A model generated the notes under the pieces. That model made no database searches and was not told the DNA's origin. It saw only the letters and a list, made by a program, of their open reading frames with translations. A DNA stretch of 64,000 nt from Malania oleifera (Eukaryota > Streptophyta > Magnoliopsida > Santalales > Ximeniaceae): assembly GCF_029873635.1 (NCBI RefSeq), contig NC_080422.1, forward strand, positions 4,382,001-4,446,000, read 5' to 3'. Positions within the stretch are counted from its first letter, which is position 1; the number at the start of each line of letters is the position of its first letter. Positions 23,594 to 36,850 of this stretch are shown here, piece by piece. The position numbers and the translations under genes are program-made.

Positions 23594-25378
23594 AGTGTTC
23601 TTAAAGCCCCCACTGTTGATCGGAAATAACCATTGTACTTCATTTTCTGCAAATGGCCAGGATCAAGAACAGAATCATATCTGATAGATGGAAAAGATAA
23701 TCCCAAGAAGCAAACAGAGTGAACATCTATGTTGTTCTTAACCTTTTATTTTATAGAATGGTGCCTTGTAGGTCATAGGTCTTTGTGACCATGTAAGATA
23801 TGTATATTGAAAAAAGATACCATTAGGAGTGATTTTATATATATAGGTATGTATGGCTGCGTGCATTGTTTTAAGTTCATTTTAGGTCTTTGTTTTGGTG
23901 AGGCAAACAAATAAATGTGGATTCTCCTAGAGCGTGTGGTTCGATGCCTAAGGTTTACATGATTGGATTGGACCAAACTAGAAAAGACTGAGCCATCTAT
24001 AATTATTATCATGTCTTATGTTTAGATGAATACACTCATGGTAGGCCCATTGAGAATCTCATGAAGATGTACTAGAAAATTTTCCCTTTCAATTTTTTTC
24101 GTCCAATTGAAAATGCCTAACTTTGAGACTCCTGGTTTTAGATATGGGACCGAAGCTGTTGGTGGCAGTGGCAGAGAAGACATTTGGGGCCGGGAAGGGG
24201 GAGGACCCTTGTACATTTAACTTTCTTTCCGGTTCCCTATCTTTTTTCAGATAGAAAAAGAAAGACAATTACAAATCTCCAAGAATAAGACATTCTCCTA
24301 AAAAAACCAGACGAGCTATTACAATAAAGCTACCCCCTCCAATCTCTGGAGGTCAATGAATGAAACTCAAAATACTCCAACAAAAGTGCCTAAAGAAAGG
24401 CCAAAAAATAACTCCATCTCACATTAAAATACTAGGTGTTGATAGTCTGTTGGCTATCATAAAACTGATAAGAATTTAAGATACTTGGTCAATATTTGAA
24501 GCAATTCTGTAACAACTCTTCAAAGCAAATTGCAGGCAGAGAAACCTTCAAAAGGAGAAATTTTCACGGCAAACAAACAAAATAGAACATAAAGCCATCA
24601 ACTGCAATTTCCTTGCAATTTTGTGTGTACAATAGTAGAACCTTCTGAAGTTTCTTCTGATCAGCTAGTACGCAAATTCGTTTACTTTATGTTTGGAGAG
24701 GCATTGAATTTGAATTTGTATTGAATTTGGGTATAATGTAATATAAAATTATATTAAAATTTATCTAAATCTACACAAACCAAATCTGAGGTCCGAAATC
24801 CATGCTCTCAAATGCAACATTACCGAAACATTAGTTAAAACATGGCTTAATGCTCTGCAGACATCCCTGAAAATTAATTTCCTTCTACTGGTTGATGCTT
24901 GCTCCTCTTATTGATCTCTCCTCTTTTAATTGAAAGATGGAGGGAACACCCTAACAAAAGTATTCAATGAACACCCTTCACATGCCCCACAGTTACTCCA
25001 TTCTTCTGCCACACGGCTTTCAACATCATTGTCAACTTTTTTGTGTTGTCTCTCTAGTATGAGGTACAATGATTTTTCGCAGGTATTTGAACAATACACA
25101 AAAATTATTTTATAACAAAAAATTCCATGGTTCGTAGGGAAAAGAATCAAGACTCATTCTAATCCAATGACAAGTTACTTGGACACATGGTTTTCTATCA
25201 ATCAAAACTCCATTCACAATAATACTTAAATACATTTGCAAGTAACATCGGGAAAAGACAAAACAAAACAATGCAATAAATTATAAGATAAGTACAGGTA
25301 TGATTACTGTCAACTACTTATTCATCGCTTAACTACTTACCTAATTACAATCTGTCACACAAGATTATGGAACAACAA
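23594..25378. other. 3' flanks between the PADRE gene and the FAR1-family gene
   Basis: The region holds the 3' UTR of the plus-strand PADRE gene (to perhaps 23900) and the 3' UTR of the minus-strand FAR1-family gene. At 24236-24420 the minus strand resembles a plant LINE 3' tail (low confidence). A MITE-like motif (ATGTTTGGAGAGGCATTGAA) lies at about 24688 and is shared with about 40432. No further gene recognised. Confidence 0.4.
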
Positions 25379-27643
25379 TCATAGTCCATCTTGTGACAAA
25401 CAATCCTCAAGCCCTTCAAAATCACTTGGCACGTTTGAAGTCGGATATTGATAAGAGGATGAAGATCCCTAAAAAGAAAAAGAAAACAGAAAATGACAAT
25501 TATGCCTTGAAGTGGGAAAATAGTCTCAATCATAAAATAGCCTGCACGCGCACACACAATATAAATACCTGGCTCAAAAGGGAAGTGAATGGCATGTTAT
25601 GATTTTCAAGCGGCTGGGCAGGTTGGTTATCGTCATCAGCACAAACCCGGGCCGATTTCTGTTTTCTAATTTCATCCATTAATGTCTCCAAATGTCCCAA
25701 TGCAATTTTGAATGTATCTTCATTTTCAGCAGCCAAAGCAATAACCATCAAAGCTTTTAGCATTAACTTGCCAAAATGATTGTACTGGGATAAATTTTCT
25801 GGCCCCCAAAGACAATCACTTTGCATAACCTCTACCTTAGCACCTTTGGTCCATCTCCTTAAAACGTAAGCGCTGGGAATCTCTGAAATGGTTATATTAG
25901 CATTCAAAACACACAATGCATGTCGGCACAACCACCCTTTTGACTCAAACAACTTACAGCTGCAAGTAATAGCACAATCATTAGAGTTAAATCTCACATG
26001 GTGTCTTTGACCATCCTGACATGCTAGAGTGTAGTTGTGAACTGTTCCAACACTAGAAGTGTTCAAAACCCATTCGGACATACTCTGCAAAAATTCATCC
26101 TGGAACTTATAAAATATGGCATGGGTATACACAGAAGCTGCATGTGTCAAAATTTTATTATTCCTCACAAATAGTTTAGGTTTATCCTGTGAATTACAAT
26201 CATCTTGCACTTCAACCTCCCTCATCCGCTTCACCTCTTCTTCATAGCAATGCACAAATTTAATAAGGTCCATTGTATTGGCTGATATTTGTTGAAAAAC
26301 ATTGTATGCACCCTCACTTCTCTGGAGGGACCTAATGTCAAATGAAAAGATGTCACGACTAAAGGCTGCACTCCATTTAAATCTAAGTTCATATAGTCCT
26401 TGAAGCCACTTATTGTCGCTGGTGCCCCATTTCTCTTCCATTTTCTTCCAAGTAGATTCAAATTCTTGCTCCGTTTCACAACCATGCAAGAGTTTAAAGA
26501 AATATTTATCCTTAAATTCTGGTTTTCCAAATAGATAAGGGATGTTTTGGGCCGCATTTTTTGCAATATGCCAAACACACAAGCGATGTTGTGTATTAGG
26601 TAAAACTTTTTGAATGGCATTTGAGATTGCTTGGTCTTGGCCAGTAAAAATAATTTTAGGCACCTTATTTCCCATTGCCTCCAAAACAGTTTCAAACAAC
26701 CACACAAATGAATCAATAGTCTCATCCAATAAAAGTGCACAACCAAACAAAACATTCTTCCAATGATGATTGACTCCAACAAATGAAGCACATACCATGT
26801 TATATTTGTGAGTGCGATAAGTTGTATCAAAGAGAACCACGTCTCTAAAACAATCATATTCAACTTTGGACAGACTATCTCTCCAAAAAAAATTAGTCAA
26901 CCTACCTTCCCCATTAACTTGCACTGCATAAAAAAACATTGGGTTTTGCATCTGCTTGCTTTTGAAATGATTTAACAAGCTTTGACTATCAGCACCACTG
27001 ATTGTATTTGATCTGTGAGATAGCCAGTCTCCTGCACTGATAGTGCTTGATCTTAGAGATTGCCTATCACCTCCACCAATAGTATTTGATCGTGATTGCA
27101 AAACATTCTGTCGCTTACGCATTATTAACCCAAAATCATTTTCCTCTTCAGCCTCATTTGCTGAGACTTTGTGTGCCTTGGTCCCTCCCATGCCAGCTTT
27201 TGCCATATTAGCAAGAACACCTTTACAAGGATCAGATACCATCCTCCCACATCTTATTAAATGTTTTTTATTTTCAGGGATAAACGCATGATTGTGATCA
27301 GAATTGTACTCCAGTACCTCAAAAGCACCATTTTCTACTTTAAACTTGATACGAGCAAGGCACCCACACCTTTCTTCTAATCTCTCATACTTCTTTTGTT
27401 CATGGGCTGGAGTAAATGGAGGATATCCCTCACAGTTGCACACAAAGGTACGTCGCGTGATCTCACCCTTGGCATTCCTGCAAGTTTTATCCTTCCGAAC
27501 TCCAAAACCCTTACCTAATGCATATGCAACATAAGTGTGATATGCTTCAAGCTCACTAGGAAAAACCATACCAACTCTGAACTCAAAGTTTTGCGGAAGA
27601 TCATCCAAGACATGGGCAAGGTGCTCATCAACATTGTAGTATT
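25379..27643 (-). CDS. FAR1/FHY3-family protein (FAR1-RELATED SEQUENCE type), 5' end unresolved
   Basis: The main exon is 27643-25569. The acceptor is TTTAACTGTAG before it and the donor is CAG-GTATTT after it. The last exon is 25468-25379 (acceptor TTTTTAG), ending ...EDCLSQDGL and stop. Counting from the main exon, residues about 25-130 are the FAR1 WRKY-GCM1-type zinc finger (GFGVRKDK, CNCEG, ERCGCLARIKF, DHNHAF). About 265-365 is the MULE transposase fold (LFDTTYRTHKYNM, TGQDQAI, HRLCVWHI). A SWIM finger follows (CSCKLFESKGWLCRH). The exon begins with two bases of a split codon, so an upstream exon is required. An open frame extending upstream to 27860 is intron read-through. Family members are nuclear transcription regulators descended from a transposase. 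An S(R)SNTI...GD..SL motif recurs three times in the linker (about residues 183-222). Confidence 0.88.
26985..27100 (-). repeat. Three-copy in-frame repeat in the FAR1-family linker
   Basis: Three coding units of roughly 45 bases (NTIGGGDRQSL, STISAGDWLSH, NTISGADSQSL) lie between the FAR1 finger and the MULE domain. They look like a recent in-frame expansion. Confidence 0.75.
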
Positions 27644-27649
27644 CTACAG

Positions 27650-28640
27650 TTAAAGAGAATAGCTTCATTAATATTAGTACACTTACAAGAAGACTAAAAG
27701 ATCTTAGTGATATAATTCTTAGTAAAAGGAGTAACACCAATAACAAATAATCAATGCCAAAACGTACTTCCCTGTAGAATAACTTCTTTTTTAGAAGAAT
27801 AAAAAAAACTAGATGACAAAAAATGGAAGTTAAACAATACTTTTGAATTTCTTGTTCCATTCACCAAATTAGCAATTGAAATAACATATTAGTACATTTC
27901 AAATCATAAAAAAATAAAGCATAGTTCACATTGGATAAATTTTCATTCACATGATAGAATTTTTTTTTGGCTAAAAGAAAAAGAAAAAGAAGAAACTTAA
28001 CTGGCAATTCCAAATTCCTCTAAATCAGGAATATGCAACACAAGTTCTCATTTGACATTTCTTATTCTTTTGAGTTTGAAGAATAGTATCAAAATAATTT
28101 ATATTCTAAAACTGATGTGAACTGAATGAGACACAACTAGAGATGAATTAAACGGTAGTATATGTAGGCAACAAAGTGTGACGTTGACATTGAGTATTCA
28201 AGAAATATAAAAAATCAAAGTATTTCAGGAAAAAAAGGTTCACCTTGAAGATGCAAGCATTTTACTATAAATAATGGCATATATAAATAACTACAACAAA
28301 CAAAAATGCATTATATAAATCACATTATCTTATGTATGCCAATCAATGTTATCCATCAAATCCTAACAAGTTCTCTATTTTGGGCCTGGCATACTAATAT
28401 CTTGTGTCAATTATTGAAAAGGTTTAGGTTACTGATATTAGAGGAGATGATACGCTCATTCTTTAACAAAAAAGCTAAGGTCCCTCGAATTTGAGATTAA
28501 GGTTTTACATCAGAAAAACTAAGGCCATATCTCATAAAGTGTTGATGTCGAGGAGAAAACAATTTGAGAATGAAGGTGTTAAAAAAAGTGCAGGGTCCAT
28601 CCCTGTGTGAATTTTAGGGGGAAAAAGTGTGAAGCAATGG
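27650..28640. other. AT-rich intron or upstream sequence of the FAR1-family gene
   Basis: No domain, repeat or second gene recognised. It is probably intronic if the gene's first exon lies further away. Confidence 0.4.
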
Positions 28641-29290
28641 GCTATGACTTGCACAACAAGCCATGCTGCATCTCCCCAAAACTCACATGTGCATACCCAC
28701 ACGTATGAGGAGGGGAAAAAAAACGGAAGGAAGAAGCAAGTGGCAGCTTTTGTATGGTGTGATAAGAAAAATTGGGAGCATAGCAGTCAAAGGTGCAAGT
28801 CACACTGAGGCGTACAGGGTACCTACAGCCAACGTGCACAATGCACACACTCACAAAGAAAGTGCTTCCCAGAGAAAAAAAAAAAAACAGCTGTGTTTCC
28901 AGAAAGAACAGAAAAAATTGGGGAGAAAAAAAAAAAACCATAAAGTGGGCTCAGAGCAGCAGAGCAGTCCACACACACAAAATGGAGGAAGAAAAGAAGA
29001 AGAAGAAGAAGACAGAGAGCAGCAAAGCAGGATTTCAGGAAAAAAAAAGGTGCAGAAATTCCAAAAAATAGCAAAATAAATCAAAAGTGGGTGACAACAG
29101 CTCTAACTGAAAGCAGCAGAGCAACAGAATCACTGATTTTGGCCGAAGAAGAAAAAGAAGAAGAAAAGGAAGAAAAGAATGAAAGTGGGCCTTCAAAATC
29201 TAGGTTGGACTTCAATCGCAGCTCTGCCTGTCTTGTGGAATGCTCAGAATTTTTTTTAAGGCAATGCTGGCCAGCTGAAAGTTGAGAAAC
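28640..29290 (-). other. Strand-asymmetric purine/pyrimidine tract
   Basis: The plus strand is strongly purine-rich, with GAA and poly-A runs and repeated AGCAGC/GAGCAGCAGAGCA words near 28958, 29016 and 29113. On the minus strand this is a CT-rich tract, as in plant 5' leaders. It could be an untranslated leader of the minus-strand FAR1-family gene or an unknown repeat. The open frames in it are low-complexity. Confidence 0.35.
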
Positions 29291-29389
29291 ATTAAATGCA
29301 AGATAAGATAGAAACTATCTTTTTTTTTTCACCTTTTTCAGCATACACACAAATCAGATGGCTGAGATAAAAAGGAAGTGTGAGGTAAA

Positions 29390-29505
29390 CATTGACGAGG
29401 CATGCCTCACAGCTCTGTGTGCCCCAGTGCACCTCTTGAAGATCACCTTGCCTCAACCCCTATGAGGTGCAAGCCTCATCACCCCAATGCACTTCATGCG
29501 TAGAC
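29390..29505. repeat. GC-richer block of GAGGC/GCCTC inverted words
   Basis: It contains the perfect 12-bp palindrome GAGGCATGCCTC (about 29398-29409) and several further GTGCACCTC, GAGGTGCA and GCCTCATCACC words. It may be a scrap of a repetitive element. Confidence 0.4.
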
Positions 29506-29544
29506 ACAACTTTGACTACTATGATTGGAAGGCTCTAAGGTTTC

Positions 29545-32500
29545 TTGGCTAATTGTTGGTGGTTCAAGCATGCTGTCCTCAAGCCTGACACTTTGCAATC
29601 CCCCGATTCCCCCCACAACTCTTCATCTTGGCAAAGCAAAGAGATTTTGTCAATATTTGGGTGTTCCCAAAGTTGTTAAAATCTTGTTGCTGAGGTGAGA
29701 TATTTCTTGTACTAGTCTCGAAGTTTATTTGGTGATATTTGTGGCTTCCTGATTGTTTTGTACCCCATGTTGGGGCAGAATTTATAAAGATTTCATGTCC
29801 TCATCATACGTAATGGACTATCTTTCAGTCTGCCCCATGGTGTTTCCTTCTGTGAGACAGGGTTTTTCAACATTAAATCTATTTTTCTGTTACATTGCTT
29901 ATTTTTATTATTGCTGGATAGTGATTGAGTGGTGATTTGTTTGGATATTTTTGCTTGAATTACTTTTTTTTTTTGTGTTCGTTATTTATACATAACTATG
30001 TTATTTGTTGTTCCTAGATCTAAACAAGTTGTTTCAAAGCAACGTAAGGTCAGTGATTGAAGTTGGTTTGTATGAATTAAATGGAGGGTACTTCCAGTAC
30101 CATGATTAAAATAAACGATTCCAATTAGGCAAGTTGAAAAATTGTCCAATTGGACCAGTACTGTTGAAGGTGAAAAAAAAAACCTGATGATAAGGAAGAT
30201 TAAAAAAGATGAATTGGAAAGCCATTAGCACCATTAGATAATGGTTGAATTTCATTGTTTACACCACATGCAGGACAAGACATCTGCCGATGATATATGA
30301 AAGAAGCTAGAGAATCCTTACAACAGAAAAACAATAGGGAACAAAGCCTTCTTATTAAGGAAGCCTGAGAATATGAAGTACAAGGTGGCCTTCCCATCAC
30401 CAAGCACCTGAATGAATTTCAGAGTACAGTACATTAGTTGTTGCAAATGGTTGTTAATTGCTTCATGGTTTGGTTGCCTCGAATTGTGTGATTGATTGTG
30501 TGAAGCATCAATGGAAGAGCCATGCCATGCACTAAATACCAAGCGAACTAATGTGCTAGAAGAGCAAGCTGACACTATCAACCATGTGGTCATACAGATG
30601 GCTCAACTTACGAAACGTGTTTGTTTATTAGAGGGATACCAAAAACAACAAGAAGGTTGAATTGGGGAATTGTCGGAAAATTTCCGTAGTAGGATAGACG
30701 CATTACGACACATGACTTACTACCAAGATGAACCAAATGGTTTGTGCTCTAAAGAATCAATTCTAATAAGGTAGATTATGATAGAATAATGGTGCCAAAA
30801 CCGTGAGCATACACTATGATAATAAAGAATTAAAGAACTTCTTATTTGGCATAGTACAATACTTTCTCATGGTTAAGACTGACTCGGAGGAGGCGAAGTT
30901 ATACATGGCTACTATGTACTTAAACTAAAGATGCTAAGTTGTGGTGAGTAACAAGTAGAATGAAATTTAGAACAATCAGTGTGTAATTGATACTTGAGGG
31001 ATTTAAAGAGAGAGCTCTAAGGCCCAATTCTTTCCTAAGAATGTGGAGTAGCTTCTCAAGCACACCAGTAGATTAATAGAGTATCTGAAATAGTTATGTG
31101 CTCTGATGTTGGATATTTGGGACATGTCAAAGAAAGATAAAGTGATTTATTTCCTTGAAAGTTTGAAATTAGGACAAGGGCTGAAGTGAATCAACAATGA
31201 GTTCAAGACTCGCCTAATAAACAAAGTCTACAGACTACTGCAGAACGTTGAACTAACTACACTGGAGAGAGTTCTTATTGCAGAACACAGAACCAACTAT
31301 ACTGGAGCGAGTTCCCCATGGCTAAGGAGAGTGGCTTGTCAAGTGGAAATAGCAGACAGTCTCTTAAGAAGGGCAAACCCAAAAATAAGGAAGCCAATAC
31401 CAAGGCATCAACCTCAAAGGAAGCACCCTGGTCTCGATCTTCCAACAAACCGGATGATAAGCATAAGATTGCATGCTTTTTTTGTCAAGGCCCTTCTATA
31501 GTTGTTGATTACCCTCACAACTCATTGCTCAATGCCTTGCAAACTTCCACTACCTAGGAGACACAAGGACAGGATGAGGATAAGAGGAAACCCCGAGGAT
31601 GGTGCAATGCGGTTACTCAACGCAATGGAGAAGCAAATGAAAGAACCCAAGTTTTGCCCATGCTAAAAGGTTATTTTTGTGGATCTATGGATCAATGGAA
31701 AAAGCACCTTCGCTATGATGGATAATGGAGCTACTGATAACTTTATTTCACGTGGCAAAGAGTTGATCTAGACAAAGATTCAAGGTGCATAGAAGTAGTT
31801 AACCCCGTAGCTTAACCAACATTAGGATTAGCCAAGCAAGTGATTATGAAGCATCGGCAGTGGTTCGGACATGAATTTTGTAGCCATTTGAGAGCTGATT
31901 CCAAAGTGATACTTGGAGTGAAATTCTTACGAGAGCAAGGGTGGTCTCAATGCTGTTGGTTCCTTTTGCAGAAAGCATCCTTTCATGGTGCAAGTTGTGA
32001 TGAAGAAAGGAGATGATGAAAAGTTCATCTCTACCATGCAACTCAAGAACAGATTAAGAAGGGGTGAATCAACTTACCTTGCCTCGTTGGGGTTGAATGA
32101 AGATGTAAGAAGAGTTGATGCCGCCATCCAAGAGGTGTTTTGTGACTACCTTGAGAAGTTTGTCATAGAATACTTTGATGACATTATTGCCCATAGTTTC
32201 ACTCTAGAGGAACATTAAGGCATCTATGGAAGGCGTTTGCTAAAAAATAACATCATTTATGCGAAGAAAACGAAGTGCTCTTTTACTTAAAGGAGTATCA
32301 AATTCTTTGGTCATGTGGTTGAAAAAGGTCACATCCAGATGGATATGTAGAAAGTGAGAGCTATTCAAGATTTCAAGGACCCAACAACAATCAATGAGCT
32401 GCGTTCCTTTGTTGGATTCACCAAGTATTATTTCTTTTTATAATAAAACAAATCTATTAAAAATAAAACATAATTACAATGAAATGAGGATAATAAATTT

Positions 32501-35500
32501 CCCAATTAAAAGCACAAAAAAAAAAAAAAAACAGGGAGGTGGGGGGAGAAGTGAACTAACAAATTACATCAAAGCTGCTTTCCAATCCCTTTGAATGTTG
32601 ACAGTGAAAGACCCCCAAAAAACCCCAAAAGAATGAGAGCAAAAAGAAGCAGGGAAAATAATTTTCTTCCAAAGCAATCTCGGCAAAGTCTTCTAAACTT
32701 TAAAAACTCTAGCATTCCTTTCCAGCCAAAGCAACCCCAAGATTGTAACAACAGCATAAGTCTCAAAATATCCTCTCTCTCCTTCTCAAAATCCCAAAAC
32801 TTCACTTTCAAAAAATCATGAATTGTAGTCAAAGTGACCCAATACTCACCGAAGCATGAAAACAAATTGTTCCACATGCATCTTGCTACCTTACAATGAA
32901 TGAACAAATTGTTCCACAAGATTCGCCAATTATTGTAAGTCCACTGTGGGGTGGTCAAGGAGGACTGCTCCATTAATCAAATTATTGAAGGAAGATCATG
33001 GGTAAATCAGTACACAAGAGTGCCAAGAAGCCTTTGACAACTTGAAGGAAGCCATGATGAGGGATCTTGTACTTAGACATCATGAAGACCTTCGAGGTAA
33101 AGACATAACAAATTATGCCATTGTGAAGTCTTGCTACAAGATGGGCATCTTGTTAAATACTAGAGTCGCAAGCTAAGTGAACCTAAGCGCAAGTACATGA
33201 TTTAAGAAAAGAAGTTGTTGCCAATGATTTCATTGCATTCATGTGTGGTGGATAATCTACTTACGTCTAAGTTCATGACGAAGGATAACTCAGTTATCAG
33301 TCATTTCTTTACACAACCTAAGTTATCCACCAAGCAAGCTCGTTGGTGAGAATTTCTGGAGAACTTTGATTTCTCTTTCAAGCACAAGGAGGGGCAAATA
33401 AACAAAGATGAGGATGCACTAAGCAGGAAGGCCGAGCTTGCTGCCTTACAAGTAGTAACTCACTTGAGGATAAGGTTACCACAACGATGCGAGAGTGCAT
33501 TAAAGAGAACCTTGTCAATTGTTCTATAGTTGCCCAAAACCTCATGAAGATGGTGGAAGTTCTAGCTAGAAAATAGTTAACTGCTAACACATGGTAACCA
33601 AATCTTCGTGCCTCGAGCTAGTGATCTAAGAAAGGCATTGTTGCAAAAGTATCATGACACCATGTGCATAGAACACTGAGGATGACATCGGACTCTAGCA
33701 TTATTGTAGCAAGGTACTACTAGCCACATATGTGAGATGAGGCAATTGAGTATACCCGAACTTATCTCACTAGCCAGCAAGACAAGTTTGAGCTGAAGAA
33801 GATTGAAAGGTTGTTGGAGTCTCTTCAAGTATCAATGAGACCATAAGAAAATGTCTTCCTTGACTTCATCACCAACCTATCCAAAGTAGAGGACAAAAGG
33901 TCTATACTTGTTATAGATAGGTTTTTAAAGTGCAATATACCAACGCCAAATTACAGCTCAGAAAGGAACAACATAATTGTATTTACACATCATGATGTAT
34001 TGGGTTGTTCCTCAAGACATTGTCAATGACCGAGACACAAGATTCTCAGGAAACTTTTAGATAGAACTTTTTCGAATTCTCGATTCATAATGACACTTCT
34101 TTAAATTACCACCATTAGATAGATCGACAAAAAGAGAGATCCAACGGGCCATCAAAGGAATACTTATGCTATTTTGTTACCACCAACCAGAAGAATTGGA
34201 TGTAGCTACTTGATGTAGTTCATTTTTATTTCAATGCCCAAAAGAGCTTAACAACCAACAAGATTCCTTTTCAACTTGTTACAAGCCAACAATAATTGTT
34301 ACCTCGCATTAAATGAGACAAAATAGATGGAAGAGCCCAAGAGCGTACATCTTCACCAAAAATGGTGACAGAATGCATAAATTACCTAAGCCTACAATCT
34401 ACATAGAAAAAGCTTCAATTTGATTAAGAGGAGGCATTTCAAGTGATAAGACCATTGCATTTCATCATGGATAATTTGTGCTTGTTAAGCTCCATGTAGA
34501 ACAAATCAAATCACTACAAGGTCAAGATAGGAGGCTGCTTTGGAAGTGTGAAGGACCATTTGCCATTTTGGGCAAGGTCAAGATGGCCTCTTAAAAGGTT
34601 GATCCTCTTGGATAAAGGAGCAGCCAAAGTTTCAATCAATTGTCTTAAGTCATTTAAGGCTAACACTTAAGATCCAATCCCAAGCCAGCCAGGAAGATAA
34701 TTAAAAAGCAACAAACAAGAAGTTAGACATATCCTTGCAGACAAGAGTTCACATCATCAAGAAGAAAACAACAGAAGTTCTTAGTGAAATGAAAGGTCCT
34801 TGGAGATGAAGAAATGAGTCACACGTTAGCAGAAGGCATGCAACAGTTCATGGACAAAGTCAAAGAGCACCCAACATCTACAAGGACGTCAACCGCATAA
34901 ATGTGGGAGGATGTTTCCAATACTTACCTATGACCATTTTTTTCTTATGCATGTTGGGTGTGTAACCACAATGTAAATACTAGTTTAGGTTTTATTCTTT
35001 GATTAGAATAATGTTTTAGTGAAAATAGTGTATGAATCATCAATTAGATTGATGTTTCTTTGAGACGAAGTGAGAGTAGCATAGAAAGCTCTTTAGGAGA
35101 GGGTGATTGTTCATCAGTCATTACATAACTCACTAACTTCTATAATCATGTTTAGCCTGGCTCCCTCGCTAGACACACATCGCCTACAAAGGTGTAATGA
35201 TAAGAGTTGTGGGCACAACTTTTCCATCCTTGAAGACAGTCTCTCCTTTGTCTGTGAGGTCGATGATTGGACATTTGGACCTTAGAAGGAAAAGCATCAA
35301 TAGGAGGAAGGCCCATTTATCTTTCCATTGAGCTAAAGCCCTAGATTCAAAATAATTGACAAAGAGCAAGCCCTAACTTGTGGATCCATGGACAGCAAGA
35401 AATGACTCACTGATTTTTTCTTACCAAAAAAAAAAAAAAGAAACACTGATTAAAAGGGGTCGACTCTGAAACCGATTCTTGGGCAAACTATTCTAAAATA

Positions 35501-36305
35501 GTTTTCATTGCTGAGTTTGCTTTACATGTTTACTGCTTAACTCATGTTTACATTTGCTTTTGCTTACTTTGTATCGATGGTTGCAAATTTATTATTGTGG
35601 TGAAATTGTGGTTTACTTTAAGATGACTAGACAACTAGTGTTGCACAAGATGGAGTGTTCAACCCGTGGCACTATGGCTTATACAACCACCAAGCCTGAA
35701 CCCTCCTCCCCCCCCCCCCCTTTCCTCCCAAAACACCCACATTGACACACATGAAAATAGTGAAACAGAAAAAGAAAAAAGAAAAAGATAGTGGAAGAGG
35801 TAAGTGGGAGATGTTGCACAATATGATAACAAAAATAAAGAGAGCTATTGAGTTTATCTCAGCTAGTTGTTAGTGCTCCAAGCACATTGTACTAAGGATA
35901 CAACTACAAATTCGACCATGGCTCTTCATCTTTGCATAGCTTGAAGACATTATAGGATTTGGGTATTTTTTCAATTGTGAGAATCTTGTTGCTAGCAGTG
36001 AGATTGTTCTTGGCAGCTTGTTTGGTGATATTTGTAGTTTTCTCACTGTCTTGTACCATAGAATGGAGCAAACTTGGGAGGATAAATTTTGCATCCCATT
36101 ATTACATAGTGGAGTATTTTTCATTGTGCATGTGGTTTTTCCCTCCTTAGAGAGGGTTTTCCACGTCAAAACTTTGTGTTATGCTATCAAATTATTTATT
36201 TTTACTTTTACTGGCTTGTAATTGTGCATGATTGGCTTGGATATGTTTGCCTGAATTACTCTATTTTTTCCTACTTAATTTACACAACCACTTTTTGTAG
36301 CAGGA
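29545..36305 (+). mobile_element. Composite fossil: copia LTR pair around gypsy-type internal sequence
   Basis: Two related LTR-like segments, about 29545-30016 and about 35855-36305, share motifs such as TTTGGTGATATTTGT, CTTGTACC and GGGTTTTC. After the left one comes copia-like gag sequence (about 30080-30430; EGTSSTMIKI-like start). From about 30560 the sequence is gypsy-like: gag, a zinc-knuckle-like CFFCQGP at 31470, protease, RT with YFDDIIAHS (32110-32215), RNase H (33000-33420), integrase (33600-34300) and a purine tract near 34900. The piece is a heavily broken patchwork with many changes, plus an inserted LINE fragment. Confidence 0.75.
32430..32990 (-). mobile_element. LINE 3' fragment inserted into the gypsy-type fossil
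   Basis: On the minus strand the translation has the C-terminal zinc-binding (zf-RVT) region of plant L1-type LINEs, around LFIHCKVARCMWNNLF and FGEYWVTL. It is followed by sequence ending in T-rich DNA at the left (a tail as read on the plus strand). It interrupts the RT/RNase H part of the surrounding fossil between about 32430 and 32990. It is 5' truncated, as LINE copies often are. Confidence 0.7.
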
Positions 36306-36309
36306 CCTC

Positions 36310-36840
36310 AAAAATAGGACCTCCTCCCTTCCCCAATGAATGCTAGTAATATTGAAAAGGAGAAGTTTATTGCTGCAATCAGTTCTCACTTCTCATCCTC
36401 CTGCAACTGAAGAAGCATTTTTTAATTCATTATTTGAGAATGACACTGTTATTTGACTTCCTTCAAAATTGAGAAAATTAGTTAAACAGCAGATTGATGG
36501 GAAGGCGAGGGATAAACAGTTTAAAGCGCCTTGCCTTCTTGCTTGGTTAGTTATTCACTTATTCTGGATGGGTTTTCTTCTCTGCAAACGATGATGGAAT
36601 CTTCCTATTGATGATATTGTTTGGCACTTTTTGTATGAAATGATAAAACACCAAGAGTTTAGCTTTTCAAACACCCCTTTTCAAATCAAACTTAGTACGA
36701 ACCCATCTTTTAAAGGCTTACGTTCACAGATCAATAGGTAATTGGTCATGATGAATTCTGTTGGACTATTAATTCATTGACCATTACGATAAAAACATTA
36801 ACATAAAATAATTTTCAGATAAATTTATCTCGAAAATGCG
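36310..36840. other. Intergenic or intronic DNA next to the composite fossil
   Basis: Weak retroelement-like sequence continues past the right LTR-like segment. No domain could be assigned. Confidence 0.3.
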
Positions 36841-36850
36841 AGGACTGTAC

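Noticed and set aside
27644-27860. N-terminal extension of the FAR1-family frame rich in leucine and isoleucine
   Set aside because: It lies upstream of a good splice acceptor and reads through intron sequence; it is not a membrane segment of the protein.
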